A stretch of DNA of 64,000 nt from NCBI GenBank assembly GCA_023078555.1, contig CM041197.1, forward strand, positions 9,544,552 through 9,608,551. The letters are read 5' to 3'. This document shows, one piece after another, positions 32,929-43,630 of the stretch. The notes beneath the pieces were generated by a model. That model ran no database searches, had not been told where the DNA came from, and saw only the letters and a list, made by a program, of their open reading frames with translations. This DNA is from Ulva prolifera (taxonomy: Eukaryota > Chlorophyta > Ulvophyceae > Ulvales > Ulvaceae). The translations under genes and the position numbers were made by a program. Numbering within the stretch: the stretch's first letter is position 1; every line of letters starts with the position of its first letter.

Positions 32929-35770
32929 CTAGAGCAGCAGCATCGCGGTGGCAGCCACCCCCACACAGAGCCGGGCCTGGAACGCCCTGCCGCACAGCCC
33001 CCCGCACGCCGCCGCGTTCTGAATGTCCCGCATAGCCAGTTCAGGGTTATCGGCGAGCCCAGGCGCTGCACTCCCTGCGGAGTCCTCCGCCACGACAGCA
33101 GTGTCAAACGGGCCACCGACGTCATCGTCCGAGGGGAACCCAAACCCCAGCGGAAAGTCGAGTGCGGTTCCAATAGGGGTGCTCGCTTCGGCCGGCACGG
33201 GCCCTGCGGAGGCTAAATTAGCGATCGTTGCCGAACTCGGCGACAGCACGGCGGCTGGGGAGGAGGCACTGGAGGAGCGGGGTGCGGCGGCGGTGGAGTC
33301 CGCCGGGGGGGCCGGGGCGGCAGGCGGCGTGCTCGGCGGGCGCAAATCGAGGCTGCCGGCCGTCGGGCCGTCCCCCGGGAGGGGGTTCTTGTATGCGAAG
33401 CCCCCACGGGCGTCGTTGACGGCGGCGATGGCGTCTGGAGCTGTGGCCGTGATGCACTTTTGCTGCACACACACAGCACAACTGTATTTATGTAGTTACA
33501 AAGGACAGAGGCCGGGCAGCGAGCCGTTGCCAGGAATACACACGCAAATCCACTCACGCAGTCATGGCACTAGGCCGGGCACAAGCACATACAACAGCTC
33601 CGCCGGTGATGCCAGCCAAAGATTGAAGCCCCACACCCCTGAAGATTGTAGCCCCGCACCCCTGATTGAAAATTGAAGCCCCGCACCCCTGACGATTGTA
33701 TATATGTATGCATGATTACATAGCCGTATCCATACTGTTGTCGCCTGTGCTCCGGTGCCCGTGCCCCGCTTCGGCTGCCTTGCCGTTGGTGTCGTCGAGG
33801 ACAGCGCACCGGCTGCGACGCAGCCACACGCCAACATGCATGCGAGACACCCCGAGGCCACTGTGCACGGCGCCAGGCGAATACAGGGTGCTGCAGGATA
33901 ACAGGCGACAGCACTGAAGCATTGAGGAATGCATTGCAGCTCACATCCGGCGCATCAGGTTCTGGCTTTCTCAAGATGCGCCGGTGTGTGTGGACAGAGT
34001 CTGGGACACTCGACACCCGGCGCATCGGCATACCCTAACAGCGGGGCCGCGCAGGGGAGCGCACCGGCACGTCGACCTCGGTGCACGCGGCGTGGATGGC
34101 GGTGATGGAGGCGGCGGCGCGCTGCAGCGGCACGTCGGAGACGTTGAACGCGGAGGCGAGCGCGGCCGCGCACACCGCCGACGACGGCACGAAGCGCGCC
34201 TCCCCCCCGAAGCAGTCCACCGGGTCGTTGAACGGCGGCTCGCAGTACTGGATCACGTTGGCGAAGTTGCTGCACGTGCGTGGCCGGATTCCGGGGCGGT
34301 GGAGTGGCTTGTGATGCCATATTTCAGGTCCGAACGGAGTTCGCAAGCACAGGCACCTTGCGAATATTTCAGGTCCGAACGGAGTTCGCAAGCACAAGCA
34401 CAGGCACCAGGGTGGGACACCGAAGTAGGGTCGTGAGGAGCAGGATCCGGATCCCCGTGGTTCGATACCCACAGACACTCATGCAGGCCACCCTGGGGGT
34501 CGCGTCTGAGTCACCGGTCGGCGGCACACAGAATGGGGTTCCAAGTCCCACGGTCTCTATCCAGGACCACAGCCGAGTCCGCGGCGATGAAGCAGCCACG
34601 ATTTGAACAGACACAACAACAGTGCACGAAAAACGCAGGCGCCTGCACCCCTGCCCTGGCGGAACCGGCTGCATCGATCCACCACCTGCGACCCACCCAA
34701 CCGACGCTCCCATCACACAACGCCCTCCCTTCCGCAGCGTGTCCTTCCAGCCTCGCGCCACCACACATCATCGACAGGCAGCACACGCCACTATCAACGC
34801 ACACTCACACCACACAGCAAAGCACGGCGCTAGATCACGAGCGACCGCAGCACAGCGCAGCACGCACCTGAGCCAGTCGCCGAGGGCGTCGCGGCGCGCG
34901 TCGGTGCAGACGAGCATGGCATCCTGCACCGTGAGGGGCTCGGGCGGCGGCCGGGGCAGGTAGTCGCGGTAGATGGTGGTGTTGGGGTACCGCACGACGG
35001 CGTCGGCGCAGTTGTCCTGCAGGAAGGCCTTGAGGCGGCCGCTGTCGGCGAGGTACGGCAGCATGACGCGGAAGAAGTTGCGGTTTGTGAGGAACGGCTC
35101 CAGCTGCACCAGGTCCCCCGGCAGCAGCTCGCCTGCAGGAAAGGCTTGCACTTACGTGTCTTCTGTTGGCAGCTTTTTTAGCAACTGTTGAGAGACGTGG
35201 ACCAAGGCAGCGCTGCTGGTCCGCCGGTCGTTGTGCTGGAAATGGATCGGGGGTTGAAGCAGGGCATTGAGGCGTGAGCGTGTGCATGGGCGTGATATGG
35301 ATACTGAAAGGCGCCCAGGCCCGGCCGATATGCATGGCGCGACACAGGAGCAGGATTTGGAAGTGACCCAGCGCACCAGGGTGCCTGCGGCTCTGAGGCA
35401 GCGACAAGAATGTACCAGCACCATGGCACGGAGCACGTCAACAGGGCAGACACGTGCACGGTCAGCCATGGACGGAGTTTTGGCCACAGGTGTACAATCA
35501 ATCCTAGCATGCTCAGGGGGCGGCAGTGCGAGATGCACGGCAGTCCGCCACCAGCACCACATCGCCGCACCACACGGCAGACCGCCGCCAGCACGGAGGT
35601 AGTGGTTGCGGCAGTGGATGCTTCGGCGGGATAGGGGCCGTGTCATGAGAGGTATGCGCAAGCGACATGCATCTGCAGGAGGCATGTATGTGACATAGTC
35701 ATGTATGTGCACAGGACATGAACGCGCGAGAGACATGCATATGCGAGAGGAACGTATGTGGCAGAGGCGT

Positions 35771-35802
<32 letters not shown>

Positions 35803-37754
35803 GCGGGGCGAGGCAGGGGGTTAGGGGTTAGGGGTTAGGGCCGGGGGCGGACCGTCGCGGTGGGCGATGAAGAGCGGCTTCAGCTCCCTTGCAATCTCGG
35901 CGAGGGCCAGTGCGCTCGCGTCCACGTCGCGGCTGCTCGGGCACCCCTGCAGCGCATGCTGCTGGTCTCTCACACAGGCAACTGCGGCAGTGCGCTGTGG
36001 GAGCGCGTGTGTTCATGCCACTGGCCGTCACCGGATGCTCGAGCGAGCGCAACCCCAGCCGTTGGCAGGAGGAGCCCTGAGTCGCATGCATCAGGCGTGC
36101 AGAAGCAACTGGGCTCTGTGAATGCGGTGGGGCTGCGGCGACGTGACCGAGCGATGTGTGCCAGGGCACTGTTTGGAGCTGAAGAAAGCAGCTTCAGCAC
36201 GAAGAACAGGGCTGAACATTGTCAGCGCACCCAACTCCCGTGATCAGCAGAGGTGAGATCTGGCAAGCTGGGGGGAGCAGCAGCGGTGCACACGGCCTGG
36301 GTACGTGCAAAGAGGATGAGGCTCATCGACAGATTTGCAGTTGCACACGTCTGCATTCGGTGGACGGGGCATGCCATGCAGGAAGCTCGCAGGTCAGGCT
36401 TTGAGAACACCAGCGCCGTTGTGATGTGCGAAGGGCGCTCTGATGAGACACAAGTGCAGGATTCGCACCAGGCGCAGGTCCTGTGGGATGCTTGATGTAT
36501 CTGTCTCACGGTCATCTTGGGTGCCTGATGACGAGTCTGGAACAGGAGAGCTGTCACCGTCCGGGCCCGGTGCTGGCATGTCCAGAAGAGCGCGCATCCG
36601 GGAGGCGAGGTCAGCTTCGAGTGACGATGCAGCACTCCCAGAGTCAGCTCTGTATGGGAAGAGAGATGGGCTGAAACTGTTCAGGACATGCGCCAAGTTG
36701 ACCAGCTTTGCGCTGGCATGCCTCGTCTCCTGCACAGATGAACCACATCTGCGGCAGTTTCCACCTGCGTGCTGTCTTGCATGCACAAAGGCATGTCAGA
36801 TAGTTTGCTTGTGCACTGTGCCCACCCCGTTGTGCGCTCAAATCTGTACAGCTGCATTCACATTCTGACACGTTTGGGGAAAGCAGTGTCAGGGCCATAC
36901 CACGGTGGTGGGTGTGTTGGAGGCGGTAGACTCGGCGAGAAGGCGCCTGAATTGCAGCGCAACCGGTGCAGCAGCAGGTACGGGCGTTGCTGGTGGCAGT
37001 GGGGCTGCAACGCCACCCGACGCTGCCAGAACGAACAACGCCATGCGTGGACAGGCCTGGAATGAGTCTTCACTGAAGCTGAAATCCCTCAGTTCCGGGA
37101 TGAAGTTCAGATTGTCCGCGTTGGATATGCACTTGTTTCTGCAACCTGGCACCTGACAGTTGGACGTCCATGAACAGGCCTGCACACCGCGAGGGCAGCG
37201 TGTTGCCTAGAAACGTGCAGAGTGCTGTCTGTAAACTGTTTAGCAAGGTATCGCTCCGCGATTCCTGTCCTTACGCAGGAACGTACTCGCGGGCGAAGCT
37301 GTCTGGAGCGAATTCCGAGATTATATAACATGCTGCCGAGCATTCAGCCTGGCTCCTTCGAGTGGCCGGTCCACAACTCTACGCCAAGATGGAACGATAC
37401 AGCAGCGTGGAAGAGGGGATGCTCGATCGCCAGGGTATTGGATTGTAACACAATATGTTCACCGTGTCAGGCGCACTGTGTGATTCAGGTACGCATCATT
37501 ACTTACAGGAAACGGCTGCGCTGGTACAACACCAGCGCTGAAACGTCAATTGGCAAATAAATGGACTTGCATGATATGGCGTATTTATGTTGGTGGAGAG
37601 AACTGACCGTATTTGCGTCCGTGGGCTTGTCCAGTGCGCACTGCGTCGCAGGCATCGCCGGCCCCTCCGCTTGGCCGAAAGCTCGCGCGCACAGCAGCAG
37701 GAAAATGATGCCGTTCACATTTGTACTGCGCTGTAGAACGCGCCTGGAGAACAT
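32929..37754 (-). CDS. secreted Cys-containing protein, unknown family
   Basis: Exons (minus): 37754-37608, 37179-36901, about 36685-36469, 35946-35853, 35132-34868, 34269-34065 and 33462-32929. All junctions match in phase except the entry into the third exon, where I may have missed a short exon between 36900 and 36690. The first exon encodes MFSRRVLQRSTNVNGIIFLLLCARAFGQA, a signal peptide with a basic lead. The mature chain has Cys-rich segments (QCALDKP, ACSWTSNCQVPGCRNKC), an acidic Ser/Asp segment (GPDGDSSPVPDSSSGTQDD), a more folded-looking part (FLTNRNFFRVMLPYLADSG, PNTTIYRDYLP, YCEPPFNDPVDCFGG), an Ala/Pro/Ser-rich stretch and a short hydrophobic C-terminus (ARLCVGVAATAMLLL). The tail could be a GPI-anchor signal but is short. 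I do not recognise the family. It should act outside the cell or on its surface. Confidence 0.65.
33490..33695 (-). repeat. dispersed repeat, copy 2, with short tandem tail
   Basis: Shares the order of cores with copy 1 near 430-580. It is followed by three near-copies of attgaagccccgcacccctga at about 33619-33690. It sits in the last intron of the secreted Cys protein gene, just upstream of the final exon. Confidence 0.7.
34313..34410. repeat. direct duplication of about 35-50 bp
   Basis: The string atatttcaggtccgaacgga followed by gttcgcaagcaca occurs twice, at about 34318-34352 and 34365-34399, inside an intron of the secreted Cys protein gene. Its second arm is followed by cacaggcacc as in the first, so the duplication is recent. 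Confidence 0.85.
35771..35801. repeat. G31 run (C31 on the gene's sense strand)
   Basis: Intronic tract about 50 bases downstream of the 5' splice site at 35852 of the secreted Cys protein gene (minus strand). Confidence 0.95.
35816..35841. repeat. telomere-like (TTAGGGG)3 tract
   Basis: Three TTAGGGG-type units in a row, the last followed by ccggg. It is interstitial, lying in an intron between the G31 run and a 5' splice site. It could be an insertion healed with telomere-like sequence or chance expansion of a G-rich tract. Confidence 0.6.
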
Positions 37755-40700
37755 TTTCCCGCTGTCTCTCAGGCCCAGGAAGCAAGGCAATGCTGCGACA
37801 CGACAGATCCTAAGCCCGCAGGAACATGCCAGTAGCCACGCCTCTACATGCTAAACTGCATAGATTGCGTTGATATGCTCATAAGACTTGTCTGAGCGTT
37901 TGCCATCTAGTCGTCTGAAAGCGTCTGCCGCACATACTGCACCGCCGAGGACGTGCACAAGCACATATTTGCACAGCAAGTCAAAAGCACGACGGGAAAA
38001 CGCCCACAGACAGATCTAGAGTTTAAGTAACAACGATTGCAGCGTGCTCGCAGCACACAAATGCTCCGCATGAAAGAAGGACAGACCATACATCACACTC
38101 GTTCCATCGACCAGTTCATATCTGCCAAGGTTCAGACCCAACACGTCGCATGGTAAGTAATTTACGCATCCTTTGGTGCAAGAGACGTGACGTCGATCAC
38201 TGACGTCAGAAGACGCGGAGTCTGCATAACATTCTGTAAGTCGTGCCTGCACGAAGGTGCGGCTTCCAACAGTTGGGATTCCGTGTGTCGTCTCCGCGGA
38301 GGCCTCCTAGGCAAGCCCTGGCCCCGTGTCTTGGCTTCATGCATTCTGCGGCACAATCACACAGCCCGCACGAGACGGCTTCCGCCCGTATCAAGAACAC
38401 CGATACCGACCTCGAGGTTTGGCATGCACGTATGCCTCCACGTCTTCTTCCGCGATGCTTCGATTTCCGACCTGCCTGCGTTACCAGTACTGCATACACG
38501 TGCTGCAATTTTCAGTGTACATATGCCCTGCAACCCCTTGGCCACGCGTGGGTCCCGGGCAGTCCTTGTTTCTCTTCTGTCAAGATGGAAAAATGGGTCG
38601 TGTGAGATGTTCGCGTGAACGTCGTGTTGGCTTGTGTTCACCAACACGGTGAAAGGCATGCCCACAGGCGTGTCCACAGCAGATATGCCTGTGGATGAAC
38701 TATTTAACGGAAGGAGTTTATGTCATGTTGAAAATGATGTATGCATACTAATGCATTGCAATGGCTGCTGCTTACATGGCGATGACAAAGACGCATTGCA
38801 AACGTTGGGGACAGCGCCATGCTGACGGGTACCGCCGGCCTCAGCACCCGAGCTCGGCGCGGCGCACGTCCTGCGCGCAGCTGCGGCTTCGCAAATTCAT
38901 TACGTATCCGGAGCAAATTCCAATCAGGCACTCTGCACACTCGTGCAGCGGGGGTGCAATTATTCAAGCACGCTCCAATCACGTTCAATCGAGTAGACGG
39001 AGTAGCTGATGCTTTGAACCTCAGGCAGCCCATTCGAGGCCTGCTTCGACTTCTGATTTAGGCGGAGGCGTGTCTACCGATGCACCACAGCGCAGCTCCG
39101 GTGACACCTGTCCCACTTGCTTGCTCCGGAGGCAGTTGCCGTGGAGGTCTGCAGAGTGCCCTCGCTGGTGATTTGCCGTGCATGCCCTGTCCAGGAAACA
39201 TGAAACCATCGTGCTTGGAGTGTTGAAGCGGATGCGCAGCAGGTCAGTGCTAAATAGACGTCATGCAAGCATCATCCAGCGTCCAGCATGTGATGAATGC
39301 AGCTCCCATTTTACATTAACTCCAAGGGTGAAGCACGGCCTCCTGCAAGCCAAACACAGCCTGGCATCGTGCCAAGCCTGTCCAGTGTGAACATACACTG
39401 TGTGTGCCTCTCTTGCTTGTATGTACCCGTGCTGCAACGCTGCTATCTCTGAGATGTACCAACGTCAGTCAGGCATTCTCTATGGGTGCATATTCCACAC
39501 ACAGCCCAGTCTTGGCAAACAGATGAGGATGCTGCCAAGTGGTCTCACTGGGTCTGCCACATGACTCTGGACATGGTGTGGAGATCCAGTGGTATGGCTG
39601 CTGTACCACTGTCCTTGCACGTCGTGGATCAGTATAGTGGCCATATCACTGGATTGCCACATATGACGGTGCCATGAACACACATCGATCATGGACGTAC
39701 ACTGTGGCATGGCATGACTTTCATGGGATCATGGGACCTGCCATTGCGTTAAACACCGAGCCTCTCGCATTGCCCAGCACATGACGACGACACCTAAGCA
39801 ACCAGTCTGATGACATGAGTCAGCTGCGATTGCGTCATCTCGTGCTGCAGGCGCTTGCGGTTTTGGGGGGACGTTGCGGTGGGTATGGTTTGATTGTACT
39901 TCGTGCATTACCTTTGCTTGCAGTGCTCCCTGATATCAGTGAAGGACGCACCTCCATCCAATATGGCCATCGCTCGTACACATCACAATCATCATTGTGA
40001 TTCCTTCATCAGATAGGGACCTCCCGCGTTGCACAAGAGCATCAGCAATGAGTTCCATGGTGTGATTGGTTGTGCTTCGAATTGGTTCAGAGACAGTATG
40101 TCTCGAGACAGACCAATCCAAATGAGACACTCTCAAAACAAACCAGACATGACACGTGATTGCAGGATCCTAGATGTTTTTCCGCACTGAGTTGCGGTGG
40201 CAACGCTTAAAGTCCGTCTGTGCTACTGCCTTGGCCAGGACCAAATCTGAATTGCATGCTTCGATCAGGGGGGGGGGGGGGGGGGGGGGGGGAAGAGAGG
40301 GGCATACCGGACTGATACACGTCCTCAAAGGGAAGCCTCGGTTCCCAGAGCAGAGTGGAAGCTGCTGATCATGAAGCTTAGTCTATCCATGGCGTAGATT
40401 GCTCGCAGACACAGGGGACAGACACAGGGGAAAGCGAGTGCCTGTGCCTCGCGCGAAGCTGCCAATGAAGAATTTGTGTAGGCTGCAGTGATCCCGCCTT
40501 TTGATTTGTTCTGTATCAGTTTCCTGCAATGAAACAAGAACCAGAGCACCCTCTGAATAATTGTAGGTCACCTGCGACTGCAAATGCAATTTCGTGCTCA
40601 TGCGAAACCAATGGAAGGCAGGCGTTGACACACGCAGTGACCACATTTTCTCTGCAAACAGGTTCACTTGCCAGACATAAGCATTTTGCTGCTTTGCGCG

Positions 40701-41036
40701 TGTTGAAGATTGATGCTGTTTGCGCATTATCTTTGCTCCAGGCCGGGTTCACGCATGTTCATTCCAAAAGCAGTGTCGTGGCGTGTCAACACTGTTCACC
40801 GTTAGCCGCGAACCGATGCATCTTAACTCTGGAACCGGTGCCACTTGAGCGCACCATGCAGGATGATCCAGGTACCAAAGAACACAGTATGTTGCACACA
40901 TCTCGCTTCTACTAACACATTCAGCTTCGAACATCAACAACATAGCCCAGCATCAGCAGAGTTACGAGAGGTTGAGCACTCGCGCGTCCACCGCGGGGCT
41001 ATCTGTCCATCCCGGACGTTCCGTTTTGTTGTTAAT
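37755..41036. other. intergenic between divergent genes
   Basis: Lies between the secreted Cys gene (minus) and uroporphyrinogen-III synthase (plus). It is mostly AT-richer with short frames. A G25 run is at 40268-40292. Frames near 38704-39033 (minus) and 40529-40915 (plus) show no motif. I call no gene here. Confidence 0.35.
40268..40292. repeat. G25 run
   Basis: Mononucleotide tract outside any gene model, followed by aagagagg. Confidence 0.95.
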
Positions 41037-43630
41037 ATGCCACCACAGATATCTGGAAACACCTCAGGCGGAGGCGCTGGTCCACGTTTCGTAGCACAGG
41101 TGCGGTCCCTGTGCACTTCCAGGCGCCGTACTCGCACAAAGCATGCACCTGTGTCCAAAGAAGCAGTCCCTTAGCTGTATATATTTTGGCTGTATGTGAA
41201 GGGGATCATTGCTTGAGAACTGCTGGCTGAAAGCATTCGCAGTGCTACTGATTCTCTGCACGAACGCGCGAAAGTGTTTGCTCCAGGTTCCGATTATGTC
41301 TCGAAGCGTTAGCATGTGACGCCCCAGAAATTATGCCTGGTTACTAGATGTCTCCCTAGACGAGCGTGGCGGCCATTTTTGTGCCGTGGCGTCGAGTACT
41401 GCGCCATGTGCCTGCTGATGACGTACGATCAGCATTGTTGATTGGACAGAAGTGCAGCAATTCCAGGCTCCAGCACGCGGGAAATTGAAACTAACAGCAA
41501 GTCATAGTGTCGAAAGCTCTTGGCGTGCAGGCAGCACGCAGACTTGCGCATGTCGCGCCTTCCACCCCAGGTTTCAGATACACCGAGCTGCGAGATAGCA
41601 TCACGCCTTCCTCAAGCGTGAATAGGTCTGACGACAGAACATCAGCAGCATTATCACCTCGCAGTGTTTTGGCTCCAGCGTCTTCAAGACCACTGCATAA
41701 CCGGAGGGTAATTGTCACAGGTGCGCCATAGGCCCAAGCTCTTCTGCAGCCCATGCGGAACTACACTTGACGCACTGCTTCACAGCATTTCTGCATCAAG
41801 TTTAATTACTGCCACTTGGCTGTGCCGCAGGCCCGCGTCAATATGCATCTAAGCTGATAGGCCTTCTGATTGATGCTGGAGCAAGGCCATTGTGGGTGCC
41901 TTGTGTGGAGATCTCAGCCCTTGTCGACCAAAATCAGATAGCAGACTTGCGACACGTCCTGAGTGATCTCTCGCGATTTACCCACATCGCGTTCTCGTCC
42001 AAGAATGGCATCAACGCTGTCCTGCAAGAGCTTGAATCGATGCACGGGGTCTCGGCCAAGGCGGTGTTGGAGGAATCAGGCGTCAGGTTGTGTGCATTGG
42101 GAGCCGATGCTCAGGCTCTTGAACAAGCAGGCTACCATGTCCATGTGACGCCACAAGAAGCCAGCACGCAAGGTCTGGTGCGTGAGCTCGCAGCCAGGGG
42201 CGAGCTTGAAGGAGCGCAGGTCTTGTGTCCTGTCCCCCATGTCACAGGTACGAAAGCCACCACTCGATGCTTGTTGCTGTCTTCTGCTGACGCAGCCCAC
42301 TGTACGGGCTGGCCACCATGCATGCACACCTCGCTGTGCGGTACATACATTCATTGCTGGAGTGCCCCAGTCTGCAGTCTGTCACCGGTCAGGTTTCCGA
42401 GAGCGTGCCTGCCTGCCATGTGACACGTCATCGGGCGCTGTGCGCCGCCCGATCTCGGGGCTTCAACAATGGGGTTGCTTACACGGCCGCCTCGATTCGA
42501 CAGGCTTCCGCTTGATCTGCTCCAGGAGTGTTTGAGTGCAGGCGTTCGCATACCCAGCGCCACACACGTTCCCCTGTCCACACGCTCCATGTTGTCCAGG
42601 CAGTGATGTAGCGGCTCCTGGTGTGGCTGGTGTAACCACTGTCTATCAGATTCACAGCATGACAGAGCGATCGACTTGTTACTGTATTTACAACAGTGGT
42701 GGGCATCAGCCTTGCGATTATGCTCCAAGTCTCCCGCTGCCGCTCCTGCCCTTCCCAAGTCCGAGGTAGCCAGTAGCCTCGCGGACGTGACAAGCTGTGC
42801 TGTGCGTGCTGTGCAGGCGGCCTGGTGGAGCCCCCCGTCGTGCCCCGGTTCCTCAAGGCGCTGGAGGACGGCGGCGCGGTGGCGACGCGGGCCGACGCGT
42901 ACGTGACGCGGCCCGGCGTGTCGGCCGAGGAGATCGCGCCCGAGGCGGCGCTGATGAGCGGCGGCTGCGTCGACGCGATCGTGTTTACGAGCACCGCAGA
43001 GGCGCAGGGCCTGCTGGCCGCGCTGGGCGGCGCGGAGGACCTGCAGGCGCTCGTGCTCGACCAGGGTGCGCCCCCCGCCTGCCCCCTGTGCATACGCATG
43101 CATGCTGATATGCCGAGGCTGGCACGGCGCCGGGCGTGGCCGGCAGCGCCGGACCGCGTCGGATATAGAGGGTTGCCAGTGGGCGACATGGGTGCGATTC
43201 TTCTGGGGTATTAGCGCTGCAGTGCTCGGGTTGCACGAGACCATTCGGGCCATGCTATCATGGGGGCGCGGCCGTCGGGATTGCATGCTGCAACCAGCCC
43301 GTGAAGGCGACATCGTGACAGGGGGCAGCTGCGCATGCAGGCATCGTGCTCGCGGCGCACGGCCCGTACACTGCGGCGGGCGTGGCGGCGGTGATCGACC
43401 TCTCCGTCGACGTCGTCGGCCGCGCCTTTGGCTCCTTCCACGGCGTCGTCGCCGCCCTTGAGGCCCACTTCACCGCGCCCAGCCGCTCCGCCGACCACGA
43501 CCCCCCCGCCCCGACCGACGCATTCCCGCGCCCCCGCGCGGCCGCCGCGACGGCCGCGGTTCCGCCCCCGACCCGGCTGCAGGCGCAGCGGCTGAGCGGC
43601 ATGGACCACCTGCAGCTGCTGACGCCGTAG
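41037..43630 (+). CDS. HEM4-like: uroporphyrinogen-III synthase
   Basis: Five exons, 41037-41099, 41531-41720, 41831-42247, 42817-43065 and 43341-43630. One phase-0 and three phase-1 introns all match; 402 residues. The enzyme closes and inverts ring D of hydroxymethylbilane to give uroporphyrinogen III for heme, chlorophyll and siroheme. Family features are RRVIVTGPRQYASKLIGLLIDAGA, the strand-helix FTHIAFSSKNGINAVLQEL, LCALGADAQALEQAGYHVHVTP, GLVRELA, then in the second half DAIVFTSTAEAQGLLAALGG and AHGPYTAAGVAAVIDL followed by GVVAALEAHF. HemD-like proteins are weakly conserved, but the order of these elements is diagnostic. The first 80 or so residues are Ser/Ala/Arg-rich with few acids, as in plastid or mitochondrial transit peptides. 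The last 50 residues are a Pro/Ala-rich extension. The first exon is the least certain. Confidence 0.85.

Noticed and set aside
34455-34475. Possible pol III B box (ggttcgatacc)
   Set aside because: No A box or tRNA-like fold upstream. It lies in an intron with a local duplication, so it is likely chance.
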